A stretch of 51,309 nucleotides of DNA from CAUZJO01 sp963580245 (lineage in GTDB: Bacteria; Sumerlaeota; Sumerlaeia; MVZB01): positions 1 through 51,309 of the forward strand of contig CAUZJO010000009.1 in the NCBI GenBank assembly GCA_963580245.1, in the 5' to 3' direction. The position numbers and the translations under genes were made by a program. Every line of letters starts with the position of its first letter. Position 1 is the first letter of the stretch. The notes beneath the pieces were generated by a model. It was not told the DNA's origin. It searched no databases and was given only the letters and a program-made list of their open reading frames with translations. Below are positions 34,580-43,406 of this stretch, piece by piece.

Positions 34580-35771
34580 TGATAAACGCCTCGAGCCGGT
34601 CGGTCAAGACCGCCCACGAGAACCGGCGTTCAGCCAGCCGGCGGGCGGCGGCACCCATGGCGGCCCGGTCAACTCCGGGGGCCATGACCTGGATGATCCC
34701 GCGCGCGAAGGCCTCGTGGTTCGGGTCACTGGCCACGCCGATGAGTTGATCGGGCGGCAGACCGGCGAACACGCTCTGGAGGTCGCCGACGGGGCACGTG
34801 ACAACCGGCCGGCCCGCCGCCAGGTAGTCGGTGAACTTGTAGGGGACGCGCGCGCGGTTGTGTTCGTTGTCCTCGAGGGGCAGGACCAGCGCGTCGGCGG
34901 CGCCCAGGACCGTCGCCATCCGCTCGGACGGCAAGACGCCCAGCTCGACGATCGCCTCGCCCAGCTCCAGCTCGCGCACCAGCGGTTCGGCGAAAGGCGG
35001 CCCCGCCAATACGAGTTGCAGCCCGGCGATTTCCTCCCGCGCCCGCGCCAGTGCCCTCAGCAACATCTCTTGGTCGGGATGATAATTGGCGACGTAGCCG
35101 ACGTAGAGCCCATCGGCGGCCAACCCAAGCTCGGCGCGGCAGGCCGCGGCGTCCAGCGGCCGGATGCCGTCCAAGTCGGCCCCGTTGGGGATGAGCAAGA
35201 CCTCTTCAGGCCGACGACCGGCGTCGATCGAGACCTCGCGCAACCGCTCTGAGATAACCGTCACGCGGTCGGCCATGCGCAGCATCCGGCGCTCCAGCCC
35301 GACCTCGCGGCACTCCAGCCACGACTGGATCGGCTTGTCGTCCTGCCCGCTGAGCCCCGCCTCGCGCATGCGGCGGCGTTTGGGGAAGACCCCCCCTTCA
35401 TACCAATCGCACCAGTCCCACAAGAGCGGCCGGTGGCGGACGCAGCGGGCCAGCCAGGCCGGGGCCCAGACGTTGGGCGGGTGCGCGAAGGCGTAACACA
35501 GATCGTAAGGCCGCCCCATGACTTTGCAACAGCGATAGGCGGCGTCGAGCGGCCCCCACCCCTCATCGGGCCCGGTCAGCGGCGCCCAGCTCGGCGTCTC
35601 GACCACCGTGACCCCCTCGCGCCGCTCCGAAATCGGGCGGTAGTAATGATGCGGCGCCGCGGTCCACAGCGAGACCTCGTGCCCGCGCCGACCAAGCTCG
35701 CGCCCCAAATGCCAGGCCCGATGCCAAGTCCCCCGCCCGCGCAGGTTGTGATTGAGCATTAGGATGCGCAA
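34548..35771 (-). CDS. Glycosyltransferase family 4 (GT-B fold)
   Basis: 407 residues. The N-terminal Rossmann half has LGRELGRRGHEVSLWTA and the C-terminal half has LYVGYVANYHPDQEMLLRAL, LVLAGPPF, LGVLPSERMATVLGAADALV and the acidic PLEDNEHNRARVPYKFTDYLAAGRPV, the sugar-nucleotide-binding segment (E-x7-E-like). It should transfer a sugar from a nucleotide donor in the cytoplasm to a growing glycan or lipid. Acceptor unknown. It overlaps mltG. Confidence 0.85.
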   Translation of the reverse strand: MRILMLNHNLRGRGTWHRAWHLGRELGRRGHEVSLWTAAPHHYYRPISERREGVTVVETPSWAPLTGPDEGWGPLDAAYRCCKVMGRPYDLCYAFAHPPNVWAPAWLARCVRHRPLLWDWCDWYEGGVFPKRRRMREAGLSGQDDKPIQSWLECREVGLERRMLRMADRVTVISERLREVSIDAGRRPEEVLLIPNGADLDGIRPLDAAACRAELGLAADGLYVGYVANYHPDQEMLLRALARAREEIAGLQLVLAGPPFAEPLVRELELGEAIVELGVLPSERMATVLGAADALVLPLEDNEHNRARVPYKFTDYLAAGRPVVTCPVGDLQSVFAGLPPDQLIGVASDPNHEAFARGIIQVMAPGVDRAAMGAAARRLAERRFSWAVLTDRLEAFINEWLGESEDG

Positions 35772-35974
35772 ATCGCGAGCCCAAGACTATCGATCGACTG
35801 GCTGGAATGAGGAGGAAACGTGATCGTCAACCCGGGGTGGCCTACTCGGAAAGGGGCATATCGAGTCGAGGGCAAGATACACCGAAAGCGGCCCGCGGCC
35901 AAGCGAAAGATCGCGCGGCGGCTCGGCAGGTCGGCGCCGGGCGAGACGAATCGCGGGTGCCGGCCGGGCCCTGC

Positions 35975-36004
35975 TTGACAGCCCTTCGAGGGGGGTGTTA
36001 GCGT
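35975..36004 (+). promoter_or_regulatory. Possible promoter giving a near-leaderless MoxR transcript
   Basis: TTGACA at 35975-35980 (perfect -35) is followed after 18 bases by TAGCGT (35999-36004, three of six matches to TATAAT). The ATG at 36011 is six bases beyond the -10, and no ribosome binding site at normal distance is seen. If the promoter is real, the mRNA would be leaderless. The -10 match is weak. Confidence 0.35.
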
Positions 36005-36010
36005 CGAACC

Positions 36011-36952
36011 ATGTGCACACTTGAAATTGCCCCCGATCAACGCCGGGTCACGGTTGAAGGCGTCGAGTTGACGTTGGCCCATCCCGATCGGATCGACATG
36101 GAGTGGATCGGCAACGAACGGCTGCGCGACCAGCTTATCGCCGCTTGGCTGACGGTCGCGCCCGAGGACCTGCCGCTCAGCCCGCGGCTGATCGGCAAAC
36201 CGGGGGTGGGCAAGACCACGCTGGGTTACGCCATCGGGACCGAGCTGGGGTCGGACGTCTTCATTTATCAATGCACGATGGATACGCGGCCCGAGGACCT
36301 GCTGATCACGCCGGTCATCGCCAAGGACGGCAAGATCGCCTATCACGCCAGCGCGGTGGTCACCGCCATGCTGCGCGGGGCGGTCTGCATTCTGGACGAG
36401 GCCAATCGGATGAGCGAGAAGTCGTGGGCCTCGCTGGCGCCGTTGCTCGATCAGCGCCGTTACGTGGAGTCGATCGTCACGGGGCTCAAACTCAAGGCCC
36501 ATCCCGATTTCCGCATGTGTTGCACGATGAACGACGACGCATCGACCTACGAAGTGCCCGAATACATCCAATCGCGCCTCCAGCCGCAGATCGAGGTCAC
36601 GTTCCCCAATCGCGAGGAGGAAGCGCAAATCCTGCGCTACAACGTGCCGTTCACCGGCGATGAGTTGCTCGAGATGGCCGTCGGGTTCCTACAAAAGGCC
36701 CATCGCCATAACCTGCGCTTCACGTCGCGCGACGGGGTCAACATCCTGCGCTACTGTCTCAAGATGGGGCGGCACAAGGATGATGACCCGCGGCTGTTCT
36801 TTGAGGACAGCGTCCAGGGCGTGCTCGGCCAGGATGGGGTCGATTTCATCAACGGCATCGTCCCCCCCAGCGCCCGCGGCATGCAGCGCGCCGACGAAAT
36901 GGACGAATTCGACGAGGATGAGGACGATACCGATAAGCAGCAGTGGAGCTAG
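36011..36952 (+). CDS. MoxR-type AAA+ ATPase
   Basis: 313 residues. Walker A GKPGVGKTT (62-70), Walker B CILDEANRM (126-134), sensor 1 in MCCTMNDDASTYEVPE and an arginine finger region around IQSRLQPQI identify an AAA+ ATPase of the MoxR/CbbQ/NorQ group. These act as chaperones that load cofactors or remodel targets, normally with a VWA-domain partner. The C-terminus is highly acidic (DEFDEDEDDTD). Unusually, no VWA protein, DUF58 or transglutaminase gene is nearby; the gene lies alone between a glycosyltransferase and a convergent gene. Confidence 0.85.
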   Translation: MCTLEIAPDQRRVTVEGVELTLAHPDRIDMEWIGNERLRDQLIAAWLTVAPEDLPLSPRLIGKPGVGKTTLGYAIGTELGSDVFIYQCTMDTRPEDLLITPVIAKDGKIAYHASAVVTAMLRGAVCILDEANRMSEKSWASLAPLLDQRRYVESIVTGLKLKAHPDFRMCCTMNDDASTYEVPEYIQSRLQPQIEVTFPNREEEAQILRYNVPFTGDELLEMAVGFLQKAHRHNLRFTSRDGVNILRYCLKMGRHKDDDPRLFFEDSVQGVLGQDGVDFINGIVPPSARGMQRADEMDEFDEDEDDTDKQQWS

Positions 36953-36992
36953 GCCACGGTATCGGCTGTCGGCTCTCTTCCTGATGATGGGA

Positions 36993-38337
36993 TCATTCCA
37001 AAACTTCCAGGTCTCCGCCGAAGTAAATCCCATGATGAATCGGCCACTGGATCGGCAGGAGCGCGCGCAGTTGGAGGCCGAGGTGGCTTGACCAGACCGA
37101 CGTGGAACTGCCGCCGTCGAGGTTGAGGGCCTCGGTCGCTCCCAGCTCGAGGAGCGTGAGGGCGGTCTCGTGGAGCGTGGCACCCGGCTTCCCATCGCTC
37201 CCGCGCAGCAGTGCCACGACCCAAATCCTCCGGCCCTCGGCGTCACATCCCACCGCCGTGCGGTGCGCCCGCCGGGCCTCTCCCTGTTGGGGGGAGAGCA
37301 GTTCCTCGTTGACCCGCCCCTCCCGCAGCAGGATCGGACCCGCGCACGTCACCAGCTGCACCGGGTCTTGGGTGGGCGTCAAACGGGGCTGAAGGCGAAC
37401 CACCTCTTCAGCCGCGAGAGCTTGGGCGTCCGCCTGTTGATCCACGGCGGGCCGCACCAAAACCAGGGATGGCTTTCCCCCCGGCTCGATTCGCGTCCCC
37501 GCGCCTTGACGGGTGCTCGAGCGGACGACCAGTTCGGCGTCCTGATTGAAACGGACCGCTTGCTCCCCGGCGGGCTGGAGCCTAGTCACCACGGCCTCGC
37601 TCTTCAGCTCGAACCCGCCTGGATAGGTCCGGAAATCAATCAGGTAGGGCGATTTCTTCAGGACGGGACAGGGATTGAGCGATATGCGGCATCCAGCCTC
37701 ATTTTGACCACCTTCGACGGGTCTTCGGGCTACTCTTTCGAGCGTTATTTCGCAGGTGACCTGCCCGATCCAGGCCCGTCCCCCGGCGATGACGAACCCG
37801 CCGGGGTGGGATTGGGCGGCGAAAATCCCCTGCTCGCCAGCGCAGACCCCCACCGGGTGGTCCCATTCGTTCCAGAAACCGCCATTAACGGCGAACCCCG
37901 GCCGATCAAGCGCCCCGGCCGGCAACAGGCGCCTCAGCGGCGAAAGAACCCGCCCGGGGGGAGACGGTCCCCAGAGCTGCCACCCGGTTCCCTCGCGGCG
38001 CAGGTCGGCACTCAACACGATCCCTCGACGCTGTCCCTCCTGGCTAGCCAACCATCTGAGGCCCGTTTGGTCCTCGCCATCGAGCGAGGCCGGTTCCGTC
38101 TGGGCGGGACTCATCGGAGCGGGCAAGAGTATCGCCAGTGTCAGCAGACAGGCGGCCAGCCCCTTACGCAGAGCGGAGCCGGTTGTTCCACGCGGGTCGG
38201 ATACCTTCGGATGGTGGTGGTCTGGTGGTCCATCATTCAGTATTGGGGGCGAATGCCGGTCCGATGAGAGCTCCCCGTTCTCGTCTATAATCGGCTCCCG
38301 GCTCCCGTCCCTCGTCCTCGTAATCGGCTTTTTCATC
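36993..38337 (-). CDS. Exported phosphodiester glycosidase (NAGPA-like)
   Basis: The C-terminal domain has GCDAEGRRIWVVALL and ATEALNLDGGSSTSVW, the signature of the phosphodiester glycosidase (NAGPA) domain in proteins that trim exopolysaccharide or phosphodiester-linked sugars. A hydrophobic export signal (LRKGLAACLLTLAILLPAP) lies about 40 codons after the chosen start. No ATG, GTG or TTG lies between that signal and the ATG at 38337, which has GAGGTG seven bases before it. Both that ATG and its ribosome binding site lie inside a dispersed inverted-repeat element (E2), and the first residues (MKKPITRTRDGSREP) are encoded by the repeat. About 447 residues. The start is therefore unusual and uncertain. 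Confidence 0.7.
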
Positions 38338-38527
38338 GTGCTACACCTCGATTGCCGTCGGAAGAAAAGACCGATTACGAGGACGAGAGCCGACGCGCTA
38401 GACTGCGGTGCATAACAACCCCTCCGGGCACTCGTGGTGGTGTTTGAAGCCATTGTGGAGGTGTCGGCGCTAGCCTTCACCTCATTCCCGTCACCTTCCG
38501 CACTCTCAACGCTGAATCACACCCGCC
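38229..38527. repeat. Nested inverted-repeat element E2 (about 300 bp)
   Basis: The left end ATTCAGTATTGGGGGC (from 38235) matches the left end of E1 in pattern. The right end has CTGAATCACACCCGCC (38512-38527). The inner arms share a 17-bp complementary core, CTCGTCCTCGTAATCGG (about 38311-38327) and its complement near 38371-38387, separated by a T-rich then A-rich loop. It overlaps the 5' end of the phosphodiester glycosidase gene. Confidence 0.7.
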
Positions 38528-38869
38528 GGGGGGATCACGCGGCTTTTCGGTTGACAGACACCAACAGGTTGCCGCTTATTCTGAATGATAAAGATGGCCG
38601 ATGCAAGGCTCGGACTGATTGGGAGCCGATCCGGCCGGGGATGCCACCCCCGTGCGTAAGTATTGCGAGCGGGGCGCGTATTGCGCTACGTGGGTTCATG
38701 AGACCGACCAGGTTCCTTGCTGGGGCGGGCCGCCCGAGGCACCGCTCGGGCCATGACCACGGTTGGCCCTTTTTGAGTTGAGCAAAGTGTTGAAAAGTTC
38801 CAAGATAAGCCGGTTGAGATCACTTGCGAGGGCAGGTGTGCGCGACTTCGCTGGACCTAGGCGGCACGC
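38528..38869. other. Non-coding stretch before the ABC operon
   Basis: No convincing gene is seen between repeat E2 and the ABC ATPase start at 38870. The promoter of the three-gene ABC operon should be here, but no clear -35/-10 pair was picked out. Confidence 0.4.
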
Positions 38870-39835
38870 ATGTGGATTATAGAGACTGAGAATCTGAGCA
38901 AGTACTACGTCCGTGACGTGATCGACACGGAGTTCGGACGCCTTCAGATTAAATTCCGCAACCGCCGCACCGAGGCGCTCAAGGACCTGACGATCAAGGT
39001 CGGCGAGGGAGAAATCTTTGGCCTGCTCGGTCCCAACGGGGCGGGCAAGACCACCGCCATCAAGATCCTGATGGGCATTCACTTCCCGACCTCGGGGACG
39101 GCCCGCCTGATGGGCAAACCTCTGGGCGACCGGGCCGTCAAGAAGCGCATCGGTTTTCTCCCCGAAAACCCCTACTTCTACGACTACCTCAAAGGCTGGG
39201 AGTTCCTCGATTTCTACGGCCAGCTCTACGGCATGGACCGCAAGACGCGCCGCAACAAGATTGAAGAGCTGCTTGATCAGGTCGGCCTGACCGAAGCGGC
39301 CAACCGGCCCCTGCGCGGCTACAGCAAGGGGATGAACCAGCGCATCGGACTGGCCCAAGCCCTGATGAACGACCCGGACCTGGTTTTCCTCGATGAGCCC
39401 CAGTCGGGGCTGGACCCGTTCGGGCGCAAGGACGTGCGCGACATCATCATCTCCCTGCGCGAGAAGGGCAAGACCGTCTTCTTCTCCTCGCACATCCTGA
39501 CGGACGCCGAGATGATCTGCGACCGTGTCGGCATCCTGTTCGAAGGCCGGTTGCGGTCGATCGGACCCCTGGGCAAGCTGCTCTCGTCGGGCGTGACCGA
39601 GTGGGAGATCGTCGTGCGCGGCGTCAAGGACGCGACGATGGAACCGTGGCGCGAGAACCTGAAGCGCTTGTCCAAGGTCGAGGGAGATTTCTGGGCGATC
39701 GCCGAGAAAGAGGAGTTGACGCGCGAAATCATCCAACGCGTCGTCTCCGAAGGGGGTGAGTTGGTGTCGCTGACGCCCCGGCGCGAATCGCTCGAGGACT
39801 ACTTCATCCGTGAAATGCAGGGGTCCAAGGAATGA
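38870..39835 (+). CDS. ABC exporter ATP-binding protein
   Basis: 321 residues. Walker A GPNGAGKTT (54-62), signature YSKGMNQR, Walker B LVFLDEPQSGLDPFG and the H-loop VFFSSHILTDAEM are all present. The insertion between the N-terminus and Walker A (about 15 residues around DVIDTEFGRLQIKFRNRR) is longer than usual. The C-terminal 80 residues form an extra domain as in ABC-2 type exporters (drug, Na+ or polysaccharide export). Its stop overlaps the permease ATG (ATGA), indicating translation coupling. Confidence 0.93.
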   Translation: MWIIETENLSKYYVRDVIDTEFGRLQIKFRNRRTEALKDLTIKVGEGEIFGLLGPNGAGKTTAIKILMGIHFPTSGTARLMGKPLGDRAVKKRIGFLPENPYFYDYLKGWEFLDFYGQLYGMDRKTRRNKIEELLDQVGLTEAANRPLRGYSKGMNQRIGLAQALMNDPDLVFLDEPQSGLDPFGRKDVRDIIISLREKGKTVFFSSHILTDAEMICDRVGILFEGRLRSIGPLGKLLSSGVTEWEIVVRGVKDATMEPWRENLKRLSKVEGDFWAIAEKEELTREIIQRVVSEGGELVSLTPRRESLEDYFIREMQGSKE

Positions 39836-40725
39836 GGGAAATCCTCGCCATCGCCAAGAACACGTTCAAGGAAGCCATCCGCAACCGCATCCTGTATGTC
39901 ATCCTGATCTTCGCCCTGTTGCTGATCATGTTCTCGGGCGTATTGAGCGAGCTGACGATCTCCTCGCGCGATCAGATCATCAAGGACATGGGCTTCGCCG
40001 CCATCAATCTGTTTGGCGTGGCCATCGCCGTTTTCGTCGGCGTGTCGTTGGTCTACAATGAATTGGAAAAGAAAACGATCTACACGATCGTGAGCAAGCC
40101 GATCGGCCGCTGGCAGTTCTTGCTCGGCAAGTACTTCGGCCTGTTGCTGACGGTGTGGGTCAACATGTTGGTCATGACCTACTTCTTTCTGGTTTCGTTG
40201 CACTTCAACATCGAGGCCGACCCCGACTCGAGCCTGCTCCAGGTTCTCGGAGGCAGCTTGGGCAAAGGCTTTGTCAACCTCTTCGCCTGGGGGGCCTTCG
40301 AGGCGACGCGCAACGTTATGTTCGTGATCGCCATCAGTTGTCTGGAGTTGGCGATCATCACGGCTTTCGCGATCCTGTTCTCCTCGTTCTCCACGCCGAC
40401 CCTGTCCATGTTCCTGACGGTGTTTACGTTCGTGGCGGGGCGCAGCAACGAGCACATCGTCCGGTTCGCCGATCACATCATGAATAACGCCCATAAGATC
40501 GCGGCGACCGGCGACACGGTCCCCGACGTCCCGTTCGCTTACTACTTCGCCGAGGTCGCCGCGCACATCATGCCCAATTTGGGTGCCTTCCACCGGACAG
40601 TCGCCCAGGCCATTTACGAGGATAAGGTGCAAATTTGGCCGGGGACGCTGATTTACGGCGTCATCTATACGGCCGGCATACTCTGTCTGTCGATTCTTAT
40701 TTTCAATCGCCGCAACTTCAAATGA
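39832..40725 (+). CDS. ABC-2 type transporter permease
   Basis: 297 residues with about six transmembrane helices. It begins MREILAIAKNTFKEAIRNRI, the typical opening of ABC-2 permeases. YNELEKKTIYTIVSKPIGRW is the conserved cytoplasmic elbow region of the NosY/NatB-like subset. It forms the membrane part of the exporter encoded with the upstream ATPase. Its stop overlaps the next gene's start by a few bases (ATGA). Confidence 0.88.
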   Translation: MREILAIAKNTFKEAIRNRILYVILIFALLLIMFSGVLSELTISSRDQIIKDMGFAAINLFGVAIAVFVGVSLVYNELEKKTIYTIVSKPIGRWQFLLGKYFGLLLTVWVNMLVMTYFFLVSLHFNIEADPDSSLLQVLGGSLGKGFVNLFAWGAFEATRNVMFVIAISCLELAIITAFAILFSSFSTPTLSMFLTVFTFVAGRSNEHIVRFADHIMNNAHKIAATGDTVPDVPFAYYFAEVAAHIMPNLGAFHRTVAQAIYEDKVQIWPGTLIYGVIYTAGILCLSILIFNRRNFK

Positions 40726-41978
40726 GGAAGCCGATCTTCTCAACTATCGCGCTGGTGCTTGCCTGCGTGGCGTTTCTGGGCGGGGCCGCTTGGATCCAGC
40801 ACGAGAATATCTATCGATGGCGCACGTTTTTCCGTAAATTCCGCGACACGCTCTACCTGCCTTCCAGCGAGTACGTGCGGGTGACGGCGACGGGGTACGA
40901 CATGGTCGTGGCCGACTTGCTGTGGTTGCGCATGATCCAAGTCTTCGCGGCCGGCTGGACAACCGAGGACAGCCCAAAGCAAATGAAACACTATTTCGAC
41001 ATCGTCACCGACTTGAACCCGCGCTTCGTGGACGCTTATTCCTTCGCCATCATGGCCGTGGGCGAGGAACATCGGCAGACCGAGATGGTTCAGGATATCG
41101 TCGCCAAGGCCGTGCGCAACAATCCCTTTCGCTACGAGATTCCCTACGAGGGGGCCTTCTACGCCAATTGGAAGATAGAGGACGCGCAACTGGCGGAATT
41201 CTACGCGCGGCTGGCGGTGATGGATCCCAATGTGCCGAACTACGTCAGGCGATGGATCCAGTTCTTCGAACTCAAGCAAGGCAAGTATCGCGTGGCGTTC
41301 GAGAAGTATCTGAGCGATTACCTGCGTGATATCGCCGCCAACAATCACCAACTCTACGGGATCCACAACGCGCATTTGAATCGGGCGATCAACGACTGGT
41401 TCAAGGACGAGCTGCGCCAGCGGGCGATCGAGTGGAAAGACGAGAGAGGGGTCTACCCCACCGTGGACGAGCTGAACGCCGGCGGGCGATTCCTGGAAGT
41501 CGAACTGCCCGACGTCGTCTATATTCGGAACCTGATCAATGCGTCGATCGAACATGGGGGGCGCGTCTTGACCGATGAGAACATCATGAACCACTTGAAT
41601 AGGGCCTTGCGGGACGACTGGGTGGTGCTGCCGCCGGGTCCCTATGAATTCCAGGAGCCCAGCTTCCCCGGTTTCGTGGTCTGGCCCTACTGGGACGAGG
41701 ACAACGAGTTCTTCGCGATTTCGTCGGCCGAGGCCGTTGACCGGATGAAATACGTTGCGAATAACGCCATAACTGACGCCGAGGCCTATCAAGAGGCGCG
41801 TGGCGGCCAATGTCCCTCCGAATTCTCCGAATTCATCACGGCGCCGGAACTGTTGGAATTCTTTACCGAGTACGTCGACCCATTCGGCGGCAATTGGTCG
41901 TGGGATGCCGAGAACTGCGAGATCGTTAGTTCGAGTTTTCCGAACATTACGACCATGACCGTGCCGGCTATTCGGTAA
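40722..41978 (+). CDS. Membrane-anchored TPR-like partner of the ABC exporter
   Basis: 418 residues from the ATG at 40722, chosen because it overlaps the permease stop; the longer frame would overlap the permease. One N-terminal transmembrane helix (STIALVLACVAFLGGAAW) is followed by SEYVRVTATGYDMVVADLLWLR, a motif I have seen in TPR-like proteins beside ABC exporters. Helical pairs then resemble TPRs (PRFVDAYSFAIMAVGEEH, FYARLAVMDPNVPNYVRR). The C-terminal region has no recognised domain. It probably assembles with the exporter on the outer side of the membrane (inference from coupling). The three genes form one tightly packed operon. Confidence 0.65.
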   Translation: MRKPIFSTIALVLACVAFLGGAAWIQHENIYRWRTFFRKFRDTLYLPSSEYVRVTATGYDMVVADLLWLRMIQVFAAGWTTEDSPKQMKHYFDIVTDLNPRFVDAYSFAIMAVGEEHRQTEMVQDIVAKAVRNNPFRYEIPYEGAFYANWKIEDAQLAEFYARLAVMDPNVPNYVRRWIQFFELKQGKYRVAFEKYLSDYLRDIAANNHQLYGIHNAHLNRAINDWFKDELRQRAIEWKDERGVYPTVDELNAGGRFLEVELPDVVYIRNLINASIEHGGRVLTDENIMNHLNRALRDDWVVLPPGPYEFQEPSFPGFVVWPYWDEDNEFFAISSAEAVDRMKYVANNAITDAEAYQEARGGQCPSEFSEFITAPELLEFFTEYVDPFGGNWSWDAENCEIVSSSFPNITTMTVPAIR

Positions 41979-42061
41979 GTCGCGCACCGTCGCCGTCGCT
42001 CCTTCAAGCGGCCCTTGTTTTCCACCCAGCATCTGGAGCCGACTCGTCCCTCCTGATCGAA

Positions 42062-42247
42062 TGCTCTAATGGAAGGGCTTCTTCAGTCCCCGTTCGTGCT
42101 CGTAGTCGATCTTTTTCTCAGGCGACAAACGAGGTGAAACGCGATGACAAATCCCATTACGAGCACGAGCACGACGGATGAGGACGCGAGGGACGCCGAC
42201 CCGCACAGGATTGCCGCGTGCAAACTGTCCGTGGGCCTGCTCTAATG
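42062..42247. repeat. Inverted-repeat element E3, flanked by 10-bp direct repeats
   Basis: The inner arms TCGTGCTCGTA (42094-42104) and complement (42158-42168) pair perfectly over 11 bases and less well beyond. They belong to the CGAGCA-hexamer family of E1, E2 and E4, with a T run after the left arm. TGCTCTAATG occurs at both outer ends (42062-42071 and 42238-42247), in direct orientation. The terminal GTGTGATTCAG motif of E1 was not found here. Confidence 0.55.
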
Positions 42248-42323
42248 ACGTACCGGGACGTGGATGCAGCCCCCGGCCTTTACGGCGACCCATAAACGGA
42301 CGGAGGGACGCCGGCGGAGAAGG

Positions 42324-43406
42324 ATGTACGACGAAAAACCAGCACAACAGGCGGCCGGATTCGCCGTGGCCGGACTCGGCAAGATGGGCATCATGCACTC
42401 GGCCATGTTGGGCATGGTGCCCGGCGGTCGAGTGGCGGCGCTGGTCGACGCGAACCAAAAAGTATGTGAACACGTGCGCTCGATGGGAATCGACGCCCCC
42501 ACCTTCGACAATCTAGAGGCCTGCATCGATGCCGTCCGGCCCGAAGGGGTCGTGATCGCCACGCCGCAATTCACTCACCGGGCCCTGTTTGAAACGTGTG
42601 TGGAGCGAGAGGTTGCCGTCTTTTGCGAGAAGCCGCTCGCCAACACGCTCGAAGACGCCCGCGCGATGGCCCGACTGGCCGCCGAGAAAGCATCCAAGCC
42701 CGTTGCGGTCGGTTTCATGCTCGGTCACCATCCGCTGTTCGCCCAGGCCGCCGGGATGATCGCCGACGGGGTTTTGGGCGACGTTAAGTCGTTCAAGGCC
42801 AGTTGCCGGCTCAGTCAGGTGTTCAGCCCCAAGAGCGGCTGGACGTTCACGCGCGATCAAGCCGGCGGCGGCGTGCTGATCAATTCAGGGTGTCATCTGG
42901 TCTATGTGTTGACGATGCTGTTCGGGCGTCCACGGGCCGTGTGCGTGCGGGGTAGCGGCGTGCATAACGAGGTCGAGGACTCGATGGCCGCCCTGATCGA
43001 CTATCCTTCGGGCGTGTGGGGGATGCTTGAGGTCAACTGGAGCGTGCCCGGCCATGATCTGCAAACCCACGACGTCGAAGTCGTCGGCACGACGGGGACG
43101 CTCGAGGTCAGCAACGAAACATTGCGTTTGTGGCTGAGCCACAAGTCGTCGAAGTATCGCGCCGGCTGGTCGCTGTGGCCTCGCACCGAGGTTGACCCCC
43201 GCGCCGACTTCTCGCTCAGTCCCGACTATTGCGGGGACGAGTTCTATTTGGAAATACGCGATTTCGTGGATGCCGTTCGCCATGGGCGCGCCCCCAAGGT
43301 CGGCGTTGATCAGGCCCTGCTGGTCCAAGAGATTCTGGACGCGATGTACCGTTCGATGAGCGATGGCCGGCCGATCGAACTCGCGGCGGAGAACGGCACC
43401 CCATGA
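42324..43406 (+). CDS. Gfo/Idh/MocA-family oxidoreductase
   Basis: 360 residues from the ATG at 42324, preceded by GGAGAAGG. The Rossmann motif AGLGKMG (16-22) binds NAD(P), CEKPLANTLEDA has the catalytic EKP motif, and GGGVLINSGCHLVYVLTMLFG matches the substrate-site His segment of the family. Such enzymes oxidise or reduce sugars, often nucleotide sugars. It is the first gene of a three-gene set; its stop overlaps the ATG of the next gene by four bases, and the third gene encodes a sugar-nucleotide epimerase-like enzyme. Confidence 0.88.
   Translation: MYDEKPAQQAAGFAVAGLGKMGIMHSAMLGMVPGGRVAALVDANQKVCEHVRSMGIDAPTFDNLEACIDAVRPEGVVIATPQFTHRALFETCVEREVAVFCEKPLANTLEDARAMARLAAEKASKPVAVGFMLGHHPLFAQAAGMIADGVLGDVKSFKASCRLSQVFSPKSGWTFTRDQAGGGVLINSGCHLVYVLTMLFGRPRAVCVRGSGVHNEVEDSMAALIDYPSGVWGMLEVNWSVPGHDLQTHDVEVVGTTGTLEVSNETLRLWLSHKSSKYRAGWSLWPRTEVDPRADFSLSPDYCGDEFYLEIRDFVDAVRHGRAPKVGVDQALLVQEILDAMYRSMSDGRPIELAAENGTP

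Noticed and set aside
40740..42032. 430-residue open frame antisense to the TPR-like gene of the ABC operon
   Set aside because: The plus-strand gene is coupled to the permease and has a signal anchor; the antisense frame shows no domain.
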